Source: Bradyrhizobium sp. MOS002 (lineage in GTDB: Bacteria > Pseudomonadota > Alphaproteobacteria > Rhizobiales > Xanthobacteraceae). From it: a stretch of DNA of 64,000 nucleotides. The stretch is from contig NZ_PYFX01000013.1 of the NCBI RefSeq assembly GCF_003020115.1, forward strand, positions 1 through 64,000, read 5' to 3'. The notes beneath the pieces are model-generated. The model was given only the letters and a program-made list of their open reading frames with translations, was not told the origin of the DNA and ran no database searches. The position numbers and the translations under genes were made by a program. This document shows positions 32,997 through 40,949 of the stretch, one piece after another (the stretch's first letter is position 1; each line of letters opens with the position of its first letter).

Positions 32997-33365
32997 ATGA
33001 GTCTGTCGGAGGATGCCGATCCGAGCGAACAGCGCGCGGCGGTGCGCCCCACCGCTTCGAATGCGCAACTGAGCCGCGTGACGTTCAACCGGCTCGAGCT
33101 GCACCGTATTCTCAATCTCTACGGCCGGATGGTCGCCGACGGCGAGTGGCGCGACTATGCCATCGACTTCCTCAGGGATCGCGCCGTGTTCTCGGTCTTT
33201 CGCCGCGCCTCTGAAGTGCCGATCTATCGCATCGAGAAGGATCCGCGCCTCGCGCGCAAACAGGGCATGTACAGCGTGATCTCGGCGACGGGCTTGATCC
33301 TGCGCCGCGGCCACGAGCTCGAGCGCGTGCTCCTGGTGATCGATCGCAAGCTGGCGGTGGTGTGA
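32997..33365 (+). CDS. DUF2794 domain-containing protein
   Basis: 122 residues with no membrane segment. The conserved part (VTFNRLELHRILNLYGRMVA, then DYAIDFLRDRAVFSVFRRAS and PIYRIEKDPRLARKQG) covers almost the whole protein and is typical of the alphaproteobacterial DUF2794 family, of unknown function. A strong ribosome-binding site (aggagg) lies 7 bases before the ATG. It is not clearly in an operon: a repeat follows 5 bp after the stop, then a convergent gene. Confidence 0.85.
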   Translation: MSLSEDADPSEQRAAVRPTASNAQLSRVTFNRLELHRILNLYGRMVADGEWRDYAIDFLRDRAVFSVFRRASEVPIYRIEKDPRLARKQGMYSVISATGLILRRGHELERVLLVIDRKLAVV

Positions 33366-33370
33366 GCACC

Positions 33371-33476
33371 CCCGTCATTCCGGGGCGCGACGAAGTCGCG
33401 AACCCGGAATCTCGATATTGTTCGCCCACAACTTCTGGATTCCGGGTTCGCGCTGCGCGCGTCCCGGAATGACGGT
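33371..33476. repeat. Palindromic intergenic repeat, family D copy 1
   Basis: CGTCATTCCGGGGCGCGACG and GCGAACCCGGAATCTCG on the left pair with ATTCCGGGTTCGCGCTGCGC and GTCCCGGAATGACGG on the right. It fills the space between the convergent DUF2794 and GNAT genes. A shorter copy lies at 42171-42213. Confidence 0.85.
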
Positions 33477-33481
33477 AGCCC

Positions 33482-34012
33482 CTACTTCCCCGGCACGGTA
33501 CTCGCGCCCTCACCAAGCTCCCGCTGCATCATCACGGTGTCCAGCCAGCGGCCGAATTTCAACCCGACGCTGGGATGCGTGCCGATCATCTTGAAACCGG
33601 CCTTGGTGTGCACGCCGATCGAGCCGGCATTGGCGGAATCGCCGATCACGGCGATCATCTGGCGGAAGCCGCGCGCCTCGCATTCGACGATCAGCCGCTC
33701 CAGCAGAAGCGCCCCGATGCCGCGGCGGTGGAAGGACGGATCGAGATAGATCGAGTTCTCGACCGTGAAGCGGTAGGCCGGCCGCGGCCGGTAGGCGCCG
33801 GCATAGGCGTAGCCGGCGACGCGCCCGTCGAGGATGGCGACGAAATAGGGATAGCCGCCGTCGACCAGCGCGCGGTAGCGCCGCATCATCTCGGCGAGGT
33901 CGGGCGGTGCCAGCTCGAACGTCGCGGTGCCCTCGCGGACGGCCTGCTGGTAAATGGCGGTGATGGCGGGAAGGTCGGCCTCGGTGGCGGGCCTGATTTC
34001 GGGTGCTGACAT
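33482..34012 (-). CDS. GNAT N-acetyltransferase, phosphinothricin/methionine-sulfone type
   Basis: 176 residues. GNAT fold: IRPATEADLPAITAIYQQAV at the start, acetyl-CoA motif A as SIYLDPSFHRRGIGALLLER (the R/Q-x-x-G-x-G/A type loop), and FKMIGTHPSVGLKFGRWLDT near the end. These features place it with the Pat/YncA/MnaT group that acetylates phosphinothricin, methionine sulfoximine or sulfone. Cytosolic. The tail GASTVPGK is short. It stands alone between two repeat elements. Confidence 0.9.
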   Translation of the reverse strand: MSAPEIRPATEADLPAITAIYQQAVREGTATFELAPPDLAEMMRRYRALVDGGYPYFVAILDGRVAGYAYAGAYRPRPAYRFTVENSIYLDPSFHRRGIGALLLERLIVECEARGFRQMIAVIGDSANAGSIGVHTKAGFKMIGTHPSVGLKFGRWLDTVMMQRELGEGASTVPGK

Positions 34013-34059
34013 GGGGCCAGATTAGAGCCTTCCCGGGACGCCCGGAAGAGCCTCCGCAT

Positions 34060-34135
34060 CGTCATTGCGAGCGTAGCGAGGCAATCCAGAAATGCATCTG
34101 TGGAGGGACTCTGGATTGCTTCGTCGCAAGAGCTC
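34060..34135. repeat. Intergenic repeat, family E copy 1 (3' arm missing)
   Basis: CGTCATTGCGAGCGTAGCGA, then GGCAATCCAG on the left and CTGGATTGCTTCGTCGC on the right. The full copy at 57659-57744 continues with CTCCTCGCAATGACGG, which is lost here where a family F element follows. Confidence 0.75.
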
Positions 34136-34153
34136 CGAAGCGAGGCAGCCCTT

Positions 34154-34241
34154 GTAGCCCGGATGGAGCGCAGCGAAATCCGGGGCAGGCGCGTCCGCCG
34201 ATACGACGTTCCCGGATTGCGCTTCGCTCCATCCGGGCTAC
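34154..34241. repeat. Intergenic repeat, family F
   Basis: GTAGCCCGGATGGAGCGCAG, then CGAAATCCGGGG on the left pair with CCCGGATTGCGCTTCGCTCC, then ATCCGGGCTACGGG on the right: a long near-perfect inverted repeat with an approx. 20-base centre. It directly follows the truncated family E copy. Confidence 0.8.
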
Positions 34242-34265
34242 GGGAGCGGTGCTCCCCGCCGCAAA

Positions 34266-34293
34266 CAAAAACCCCGGCCTTTCGGCCGGGGTT
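34266..34293 (-). terminator. Intrinsic terminator of the Bax-inhibitor-1 gene
   Basis: On the minus strand AACCCCGGCC-GAAA-GGCCGGGGTT has a GNRA tetraloop and a 10-bp stem, followed by TTTGTTTG. It starts 26 bases past the stop codon of the gene at 34319. Confidence 0.88.
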
Positions 34294-34318
34294 GGTGTCG
34301 TCCACTCTGGGCTGGCGC

Positions 34319-35110
34319 TTAGTCGCGCTGGCCGAGGAGCTGCAGCAGCAGCGTGAACAGGTTGATGAAGTTCAGGTACAGCGACAGCGCGCCGGTGATG
34401 GCCGCACGCTCTGCGATGTCACCGCCGGCCGAGGCGTAGCCGTAGATGTAGTCGTTCTTCAGCCGCTGGGTGTCCCAGGCGGTGAGGCCCGCGAACACCA
34501 GCACGCCGACCACTGACACCACGAACTGCAGCACCGAGCTCGCCAGGAACAGGTTCACCAGGCTCGCGATCACGATGCCGATCAGGCCCATGAACAGGAA
34601 CGAGCCCATTCCGCTCATGTCACGCTTGGTGGTGTAGCCGTAGAGGCTGAGCGCGCCGAAGGTCGCCGCGGTGATGAAGAACACCCGCACGATCGAGGTG
34701 TGTGTGAACACCAGGAAGATCGAGGACAGCGAGATGCCCATCAGCGCCGCGAACACCCAGAACAGGATCTGGGCGGTCGAGGGAGCGAGACGGTTGATGC
34801 CTGCCGAGATCACGAACACCATGGCGAGCGGCGCGAGCATGAACAGCCACTTCAGGGGGCTGACGAACATCGCGTAGCCGAAGGGCGTCAGGAACAGCTT
34901 GCCGACGCGGACGGCTTCCGGGGTCGGAACATCCGTCACGGCGGCCATGTAGACGCCGAGCGCGGCCAAGCCGGTGATGGCCAGGCCGATGCTCATGTAG
35001 TTGTAGATGCGCAGCATATAGGCGCGCAGGCCGGCATCGACCGTCGCGGCGTCAACACGCCCGGCGGCCCTGCCGAAAGGAGAAGCGTAGTTACGGTCTA
35101 GGTCCGACAT
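34319..35110 (-). CDS. Bax inhibitor-1/YccA family membrane protein (YbhL-like)
   Basis: 263 residues with seven hydrophobic helices. The TMBIM/BI-1 pattern is clear: LRAYMLRIYNYMSIGLAITG at the start and DTQRLKNDYIYGYASAGG near the C-terminus, including the conserved Asp of the di-aspartyl pH sensor. It is an inner membrane protein of this calcium-leak family, but its bacterial role is poorly known. A hairpin in the leader (35133-35164) may be the ybhL RNA element. A strong terminator follows. Confidence 0.93.
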   Translation of the reverse strand: MSDLDRNYASPFGRAAGRVDAATVDAGLRAYMLRIYNYMSIGLAITGLAALGVYMAAVTDVPTPEAVRVGKLFLTPFGYAMFVSPLKWLFMLAPLAMVFVISAGINRLAPSTAQILFWVFAALMGISLSSIFLVFTHTSIVRVFFITAATFGALSLYGYTTKRDMSGMGSFLFMGLIGIVIASLVNLFLASSVLQFVVSVVGVLVFAGLTAWDTQRLKNDYIYGYASAGGDIAERAAITGALSLYLNFINLFTLLLQLLGQRD

Positions 35111-35132
35111 GGTCGAATTCCCGTTGGTTGGT

Positions 35133-35164
35133 CCGGTCCGGCATGAGGGTCGCCATGCCGCCGG
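35133..35164 (-). ncRNA. Candidate ybhL-type leader RNA element
   Basis: On the minus strand, CCGG + CGGCATG - gcgaccct - CATGCCG + ga + CCGG folds into a 7-bp and a 4-bp stem around an 8-base loop, ending 22 bases before the ATG of the BI-1 gene. Rfam lists a ybhL leader motif upstream of ybhL (BI-1) genes in Rhizobiales; position, strand and compact size fit. The identity is inferred from context, because I cannot align it to the family model. Confidence 0.5.
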
Positions 35165-35380
35165 TTCGTCAAATTCTATCTCGGATACCGACGTCTGCCG
35201 ACTAAATTTTGGCTAACAATCGGGACTCCGAACCCACTCGATATGTGGGAAACTAACACATCCGCTGCAACCTTCCACGCGCGGCTGAATGTCGCCCTCG
35301 CGCGCAATCCTGGCGAGCAGACGTGGTTAATCGCTGGAATCGTGCGATTTGGCTCCCGCGCAGCCGCCCGCTACCATTTG

Positions 35381-37951
35381 TCACAAATTCCGCAACACCG
35401 TGGCGGGCTTTTTGTTCAACGCTAGGAGCGTGCCCGCGAGCCCCAGCCCGACCGTGACGACCAAGGCAGCCGCGACCACGCCGGCTGCGCTGCCGCCCTG
35501 CCAGACGAAAGTGAGGGTCATCAGCCGGGTCACGATCATCCAGGCCGCGACGCTGCCGGCGAAAACGCCGAACACGGCGGTGGCAAGTCCGATCAGGAGG
35601 TATTCGAGCGCATAGGCGCCGAGCAGCCGCAGCCGGGTCGCGCCCAGGGTCTTGAGGATCACCGCATCGTAGACCCTGTGACGATGGCCGGCGGCGAGCG
35701 CGCCGCCCAACACCAGGATTGCCGAGATCAGGGTCACAGCGCTGGCGCCGCGGATTGCCAGCGCCAGATTGGTCACGACCGAGCCGACCGTCTCCATCAC
35801 CTCGCGCACGCGCACGCTCGTCACCATCGGATAGGCGTCGGCGACCTCCCTGATGATCTTGCCGTCGCCGGCAGGATCGCCGCCGGCTTCCGTCAGCGTC
35901 GCGATGTGGGTGTGCGGCGCGCCCTTGAATGCGTTGGGGGAGAACACGAGGACGAAATTGATGCCGAGGCCCTGCCAGTCGATGGTGCGCAGATTGCTGA
36001 TCTTCGCGGGGATGTCGCGGCCGAGGATGTTGACCACGACCTCGTCGCCGAGCTTGAGGCCGAGTCCGTCCGCGATCTTCTTCTCCATCGAAACGAGTGG
36101 CGGGCCGGCATAATCGGCGCTCCACCACTCGCCCTCGACCACCTTGGAGCCCTTCGGCAGATCGGCGGTATAGGTCAGGCCACGGTCGCTCTGCAGAACC
36201 CACTCGGAATCGGTGCTGGGCTTGAGCTCCTCGGCGCGGACGCCACGGGCTCCGACGATCCGCCCGCGCAGCATCGGCACGTCGTCGACCGTCGCGCCAG
36301 GGGCGATCTGGCGCAGATATGAGTCGAACTGCTCGGCCTGCGTGCTCGGAATGTCGATGAAGAAGAACGATGGCGCGTGCTCGGGCAGCGCCGCCAGGAA
36401 CTGCCGGCGCAGATTGCCGTCGATCTGGGTGATGGTGACGAGCACGGCGAGCCCGAGGCCCAGCGACAGCACGACCGAGGGCGTCAGCGCGCCCGGCCGG
36501 TGGATGTTGGCAATCGCAAGTCGCAGCATCGGCCACCGCGTGCGCGGCAGCCGCCGGGCGATCGTCATCAGCAGGGCGGCAATGCCGCGCAGCAGCGCGA
36601 ACACGACCACGGAGGAGGCCACGAACACCGCGGCGATGCGCTTGTCGAAGGACAGGCCGATCACCACCGCGATGAGCAGCGCGATCACGACGGCCATGAA
36701 GACGAGATAGCTCCAGCGTGGCCGATGCCATTCGGAGCTGATGGTGTCGCGAAACAGCGCGGCCACCGGCACGTCGTGCACGCGCCCGAGCGGCCACAGG
36801 CCGAAGGCAAGCGCCGTGAGCAGCCCGTAGACGAACGACAGCGCGAGCTCGTCGGCATGCACCGCCGGCACCACCGGCAGCGGCAGCAGCTTGCCGAACA
36901 GGCCGACGATCGCGAACGGCATGGCGGCGCCGAGCGCGAGTCCGATCACCGAGCCGATCGCGGCGAGCAGGAGAACCTGGGCGAGATAGATGCCGAACAC
37001 GTCGCGCCCGGTGGCGCCGACAGCCTTGAAGGCCGCGATCACCTCCAGCTTGTGGTCGATATGGGCCTTGACGGCATTGGCGACGCCGACACCGCCGACC
37101 AGCAGTGCGGCGAGGCCGACCAGCGTCAAAAACTGCGTGAAGCGGTTGATGTTGCGCTCGAGCTGCGGCGAGGCATTGGAGCGGCTGCGGACCTCCCAGC
37201 CGGCCTGCGGCGCGGCGTTGCGGGCGTCCGCGATGAAGGCGTCGGTGGCGCGCTCGCTATTGGCGATCTCCGGCAGCTTCACACGGTAGACCCAGCGCAC
37301 CAGGCTGCCGGGCTGGACCAGCCCTGTGGCGCGCAGGCCCGCCTCGCTGATCAGGAAGCGCGGGCCGAAGCCGATGCCGCCGGCGAGCTTGTCGGGCTCG
37401 GCTTCGACGGCGCTGCGGATCTGGAACGTCGCGGCCCCGACGGTGACGCGATCGCCGGTCTTGAGCGACAAACGCGCCAGCAGGGTCGGATCGGCGGCCG
37501 CGCCGAACGCGCCGTCGCGCTCCGCGAGCAGGTCGGACATCGGCAGCGGTGGCGCCAGCGTCAACTGGCCCAGCATCGGATAGGTGTCGTCGACCGCCTT
37601 CATCTCGACCAGCGCCAGCTTGCCCTCGGCCGAGCGCGCCATGCCGCGCAGTGTGGCGGCGCTCGAGACGGTGCCGCGCGAACGCAGGAAGGCGACTTCC
37701 TCCGGCTTCGCCTCGCGCTGAAACAGGACGAACGATACGTCGCCGCCGAGCAGGGTACGGCCCTCGCGGGCGAGGCCGTCGCTCAGGCTCGCGGAGACCG
37801 AGCCGACGCCGGCGATGGCCATCACGCCGAGCGCGATGCAGGCAATGAAGACGTAGAAGCCGCGCAGGCCGCCGCGCAATTCGCGCAGCGCGTAGCGCAG
37901 CGACAGCGCGACGCCGTTGGGCCTCGTGAACGGTTCGGCGACAGCGCTCAT
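35381..37951 (-). CDS. ABC transporter permease, FtsX/YbbP family
   Basis: 856 residues, with several N- and C-terminal membrane helices and two large periplasmic domains. FtsX-like segments are GVGVANAVKAHIDHKLEVIA (coupling region) and its second copy ALAAGHRHRVYDAVILKTLG, then ATRLRLLGAYALEYL. It resembles E. coli YbbP, the partner of YbbA, proposed to act on membrane lipids or lysophospholipids. The start overlaps the end of the ATPase gene by 4 bases (ATGA), so the two are translationally coupled. The long 270-bp gap downstream to the BI-1 gene carries the BI-1 leader. Confidence 0.92.
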   Translation of the reverse strand: MSAVAEPFTRPNGVALSLRYALRELRGGLRGFYVFIACIALGVMAIAGVGSVSASLSDGLAREGRTLLGGDVSFVLFQREAKPEEVAFLRSRGTVSSAATLRGMARSAEGKLALVEMKAVDDTYPMLGQLTLAPPLPMSDLLAERDGAFGAAADPTLLARLSLKTGDRVTVGAATFQIRSAVEAEPDKLAGGIGFGPRFLISEAGLRATGLVQPGSLVRWVYRVKLPEIANSERATDAFIADARNAAPQAGWEVRSRSNASPQLERNINRFTQFLTLVGLAALLVGGVGVANAVKAHIDHKLEVIAAFKAVGATGRDVFGIYLAQVLLLAAIGSVIGLALGAAMPFAIVGLFGKLLPLPVVPAVHADELALSFVYGLLTALAFGLWPLGRVHDVPVAALFRDTISSEWHRPRWSYLVFMAVVIALLIAVVIGLSFDKRIAAVFVASSVVVFALLRGIAALLMTIARRLPRTRWPMLRLAIANIHRPGALTPSVVLSLGLGLAVLVTITQIDGNLRRQFLAALPEHAPSFFFIDIPSTQAEQFDSYLRQIAPGATVDDVPMLRGRIVGARGVRAEELKPSTDSEWVLQSDRGLTYTADLPKGSKVVEGEWWSADYAGPPLVSMEKKIADGLGLKLGDEVVVNILGRDIPAKISNLRTIDWQGLGINFVLVFSPNAFKGAPHTHIATLTEAGGDPAGDGKIIREVADAYPMVTSVRVREVMETVGSVVTNLALAIRGASAVTLISAILVLGGALAAGHRHRVYDAVILKTLGATRLRLLGAYALEYLLIGLATAVFGVFAGSVAAWMIVTRLMTLTFVWQGGSAAGVVAAALVVTVGLGLAGTLLALNKKPATVLRNL

Positions 37952-38670
37952 GCGGGCGCCGACTGCGTGTCGATGCGCCCGGAGCGCAGGCGGATCACGC
38001 GATCGCAGCGATGCGCGAGCGAGGAATCATGCGTGACCAGCACCAGCGTCATGCCGCGCTCGGCATGCTTGCTGAACAGGAGGTCGACGATCTGTTGTCC
38101 CGTGGCTTCGTCGAGATTTCCGGTGGGCTCGTCGGCAACGAGGATCGCGGGATCGGGCGCCAGCGCGCGGGCCAGCGCGACGCGCTGCTGCTCGCCGCCG
38201 GAGAGCTGCGTCGGATAATGATGCAGACGGTCGCCGAGCCCGACCGATTGCAGCTCCTGCGCCGCGCGCTTTGCGGCGTCGGGATTGCCGGCGAGCTCGA
38301 GCGGCACCGCGACGTTCTCCAGCGCGGTCATGGTCGGAATCAAATGGAAGGACTGGAAGACGATGCCGACCTGGCGGCCGCGGAAGCGGGCCAGCGCGTC
38401 CTCGTCGAGGGCATTGAAAGGCGTGCCGCTGACCACCACCTCTCCGCTATCAGGACGCTCCAGCCCCGCCATTACCATCAGCAGCGTGGATTTGCCCGAG
38501 CCTGACGGGCCGATCAGGCCGATCGTCTCGCTCCGGCCCACGCGCAAGCTGATATCCTTGAGGATGTGAACGCGTGCCGCGCCCGTACCCAATGACAGAT
38601 TGACGTTGGAGATGGCGATGGTGTCCGCCGAGCTGTCGGCGAGCGAAGAGGAAGAGATACGAGTGTCCAT
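37948..38670 (-). CDS. ABC transporter ATP-binding protein, YbbA/LolD-like
   Basis: 240 residues. Walker A GPSGSGKSTLL, Q-loop VFQSFHLIP, signature LSGGEQQRVALARAL, Walker B ILVADEPTGNLD, switch His THDSS: all intact and of the LolD/MacB subfamily. It energises the YbbP-like permease. ATG at 38670 is preferred over TTG at 38688. This start codon shares the palindrome CCATGG with a possible tesA start on the other strand. The ybbAP/tesA divergent layout is the same as in E. coli. Confidence 0.93.
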   Translation of the reverse strand: MDTRISSSSLADSSADTIAISNVNLSLGTGAARVHILKDISLRVGRSETIGLIGPSGSGKSTLLMVMAGLERPDSGEVVVSGTPFNALDEDALARFRGRQVGIVFQSFHLIPTMTALENVAVPLELAGNPDAAKRAAQELQSVGLGDRLHHYPTQLSGGEQQRVALARALAPDPAILVADEPTGNLDEATGQQIVDLLFSKHAERGMTLVLVTHDSSLAHRCDRVIRLRSGRIDTQSAPA

Positions 38671-39361
38671 GGTCCGGTCATATGGCAACTCCGCACACGC
38701 GGTCGAGAGGCGTTACGGATTGTTCATGCACATAGCCGTGTTGATGTTCGCCTTGATGACGGTCGCAAATCCGGCATGGGCCGAGGCGGCGAAACCGATC
38801 AAGCTGGTGGTTCTCGGCGATTCCTTGAGCGCCGGCCTCGGCCTCCCGGCCCAGCAAGCGTTCCCCACAAGGCTCCAAAAAGCCTTACAAGACAAAGGCA
38901 TAGAGGTCGACATGACCAATGCCGGGGTGTCCGGCGACACCTCCTCGGGTGGCCGTGACCGGCTCGACTGGTCCGTCTCCGACGGAACCGACGGTGTGAT
39001 CATCGAACTCGGCGCCAACGATGCGCTGCGCGGCATCGATCCCGATTTGACGCGCGCCGCGCTGACCGAGATCGTCCAGCGCCTCAAGGTGCGCAAGATC
39101 GCGGTGATGCTGTGCGGCATGCTGGCGCCGCCGAATTACGGCGCGGATTATGCCGCGCGCTTCAATTCGATTTATCCGGACCTGGCGAAAAAATTCGGCG
39201 TGCCGCTCTATCCGTTTTTTCTCGACGGTGTCGCGGCCGACGCCAAGCTCAACCAGGCCGACGGCATTCATCCGACGGCGCCCGGCGTCGACATCATCGT
39301 CAGGAATATCTTGCCCACGGTTGAGGCATTCCTTGGCACGATAGCTGAGCAGCGGCGTTGA
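38669..39361 (+). CDS. tesA: Arylesterase / SGNH-hydrolase TesA
   Basis: 230 residues from 38669, or 211 from the ATG at 38726. The catalytic Ser is in GDSLSAGLGLP, the oxyanion residues in GAND, and the Asp/His pair in DGIHPTAPG. A signal peptide precedes it (MHIAVLMFALMTVANPAWAE with an upstream RR), so it is periplasmic. Like E. coli TesA (thioesterase I / protease I / lysophospholipase L1) it may cleave acyl thioesters and aryl esters. The start is uncertain: 38726 gives a compact signal peptide, 38669 overlaps the divergent ABC gene. Confidence 0.9.
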   Translation: MVRSYGNSAHAVERRYGLFMHIAVLMFALMTVANPAWAEAAKPIKLVVLGDSLSAGLGLPAQQAFPTRLQKALQDKGIEVDMTNAGVSGDTSSGGRDRLDWSVSDGTDGVIIELGANDALRGIDPDLTRAALTEIVQRLKVRKIAVMLCGMLAPPNYGADYAARFNSIYPDLAKKFGVPLYPFFLDGVAADAKLNQADGIHPTAPGVDIIVRNILPTVEAFLGTIAEQRR

Positions 39362-39482
39362 AAAGCAGGCAACGCTAACCGTAATTCCCAGGGTTTTACC
39401 GGGGTAAGGCGCGCGATGCTTCGCAGGGTCACACAACTGCGATAGGAATTAGGGTACCGGTGATTCGTCGCCGGCTCTAAAA

Positions 39483-39517
39483 TTTGGACATGGTCTTTCC
39501 CAAAGGTCATGTCCAAG
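39483..39517 (+). promoter_or_regulatory. Strand-specific leader hairpin of thpR
   Basis: TTGGACATGGTCTTT (39484-39498) and AAAGGTCATGTCCAA (39502-39516) form a 15-bp stem with a CCC loop. Two central pairs are G.U/U.G wobbles in plus-strand RNA but would be A.C mismatches in minus-strand RNA. It ends 19 bases before the thpR ATG and about 5 bases before its ribosome-binding site (gggag), so it could control translation initiation or mRNA decay. Confidence 0.55.
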
Positions 39518-39535
39518 CATCGGGAGTGCGAAACG

Positions 39536-40072
39536 ATGCCGCGTTTGTTCACTGGTCTGGAAATTCCGGCCGAGATTGGCCAGTCGCTTTCCAATTTGCG
39601 GGGCGGCCTTCCCGGCGCCCGCTGGATCGATCCCGAAAATTACCACGTCACCCTGCGCTTCATCGGCAATATCGACGGCATGTCCGCCAACGAAATCGCC
39701 TCAATGCTGTTTCGCGTCGACCGCAAGCCGTTCGAGGTGAAGGTGCAGGGTTTGCAGAGCTTCGGCGGACGCAAGCCGCGCGCGGTGGTCGCCACCATCG
39801 TGCCGAGCAAGCCACTGATGGAATTGCAGGCCGAGCTCGAGCGCCTGATGCAGCGGATCGGCCTTGACCCTGAGGGCCGCAAGTTCATCCCGCATGTCAC
39901 GCTGGCCCGGCTGCACGACGCCACCGACCGTGACGTCGCCGACTATCTCTCGCTGCGCGGCTATTTTCCCAGCAAGGCGTTCACGGCCGAACGTTTCGTG
40001 CTGTTCTCGTCTCGCGCCTCCACTGGCGGCGGCCCCTATGTGGTCGAGGACGCGTACGAGCTATGTGAGTGA
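39536..40072 (+). CDS. thpR: RNA 2',3'-cyclic phosphodiesterase ThpR
   Basis: 178 residues. Two HxTx motifs of the 2H phosphoesterase superfamily: HVTL at residues 37-40 and HVTLAR at 120-125. It opens 2',3'-cyclic phosphates on RNA. ATG at 39536 (MPRLFTGLEIP) has ggag 8 bases upstream and matches the family start; an upstream ATG at 39509 lies inside the hairpin. tesA lies 174 bp upstream on the same strand. Confidence 0.92.
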   Translation: MPRLFTGLEIPAEIGQSLSNLRGGLPGARWIDPENYHVTLRFIGNIDGMSANEIASMLFRVDRKPFEVKVQGLQSFGGRKPRAVVATIVPSKPLMELQAELERLMQRIGLDPEGRKFIPHVTLARLHDATDRDVADYLSLRGYFPSKAFTAERFVLFSSRASTGGGPYVVEDAYELCE

Positions 40073-40098
40073 GTCTTCGTCGGGCTCGTTGCGTCGCG

Positions 40099-40503
40099 CT
40101 ATCGCGGCGGGGCCACGCCGGGTCTGGCGACGTCGGTCTTCGCGAAGTCCTCGCCCTTGAACAGCAGCGGCTCACTGCGAGTCGTCGCTAGCGCGTAGGA
40201 AAAGCAGTCGCCATAGTTCAGCGACGCGGCGTGACGTCCCTTGCCGTAGCGACGCCAGGCGCGCCGTGCCGCATCGGCTTGTCGGGCATCGACCGGCACG
40301 ATCTCGGCGCCGATCTTGACGAGCCAGAGATCGAACTCGCGCCCGCCCCCGTCACCTAGCCGTGTCTCGATCACCATCGTTGCTTCGAGCACCGTTGCCG
40401 CGGAGATCAGGCGGATCGGATCGTCCACGATCAGTCGCTCGATGTCCGCCGCATCGACTTCGTTGAGCGCGATTGCCACGATCGCCGATGTGTCGATCAC
40501 CAT
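40099..40503 (-). CDS. vapC: VapC-type PIN-domain ribonuclease toxin
   Basis: 134 residues. PIN acidic residues are Asp4 (VIDTSA), Glu40 (VLEATM), Asp99 (NYGDCFSYA) and Asp119 (KGEDF). It is a site-specific RNase of type II toxin-antitoxin systems, usually cutting tRNA or rRNA. Its start overlaps the vapB stop by one base (TGATG), as expected for a coupled pair. Residues look intact, so the system is probably functional. Confidence 0.93.
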   Translation of the reverse strand: MVIDTSAIVAIALNEVDAADIERLIVDDPIRLISAATVLEATMVIETRLGDGGGREFDLWLVKIGAEIVPVDARQADAARRAWRRYGKGRHAASLNYGDCFSYALATTRSEPLLFKGEDFAKTDVARPGVAPPR

Positions 40504-40757
40504 CAGCGCGGCAATCCATGCGCGTCGTATCCGAGAATTTCCTCAGGCGTGCGGTTATCCAAGACGCGCATTTCGCTCCAGCGCCGCCTGATCTCGGCCA
40601 TGTCTTGAAGCAGCGCGTCTTTGTGAGCTTGTCCGCCGAGCCGGCGTAATCGCTCCTCAATGGCGCGCTTGGTTGCTGTCGTGATGTTTTCGCCGGTCAA
40701 TTGCGCCAGACTCCGCGCCAATTGCTCCGTTTCGGGGTCCTTGATGCTAAGCGCCAT
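40503..40757 (-). CDS. vapB: VapB-type antitoxin (Rv0623/PSK-like)
   Basis: 84 residues. MALSIKDPETEQLARSLAQL and TGENITTATKRAIEERLRRL are the signature of the PF07704 antitoxin family. The N-terminal part is a ribbon-helix-helix DNA-binding dimer; the C-terminal tail (LDNRTPEEILGYDAHGLPR) wraps the toxin. ATG at 40757 is preceded by the operator-like repeat at 40760-40779. It probably represses its own operon. Confidence 0.92.
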   Translation of the reverse strand: MALSIKDPETEQLARSLAQLTGENITTATKRAIEERLRRLGGQAHKDALLQDMAEIRRRWSEMRVLDNRTPEEILGYDAHGLPR

Positions 40758-40759
40758 AC

Positions 40760-40779
40760 TGAGGTTCCTTGGTTCCTCA
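40760..40779. promoter_or_regulatory. Candidate VapB operator
   Basis: TGAGGTTCCTTGGTTCCTCA is an imperfect palindrome (TGAGG..CC..GG..CCTCA), two bases from the vapB ATG, with a directly repeated GGTTCC. On the minus strand TATACC just upstream is a plausible -10 box, so binding would cover the promoter. Autoregulation is the rule for vapBC. Confidence 0.5.
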
Positions 40780-40949
40780 ATAGGTATATTCTAGCCCGGC
40801 CGAACGCAAGAATAGATCCTTTTGGCGGACCTAGCGCCCATACCTCGCGCTTCGACGCACGCAGGCGATCTGTCCGCGAAGGGCCGAGCGCATAAGCCTT
40901 TGCGCCAATACGGAGTTGCAATTTCCGCTCATCTCTGGCGGTAAAGAGC

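Noticed and set aside
36377..38218. 613-codon plus-strand frame opposite the ABC permease/ATPase genes
   Set aside because: His/Arg/Gln-rich shadow sequence without family features; spans the junction of two clearly real genes.
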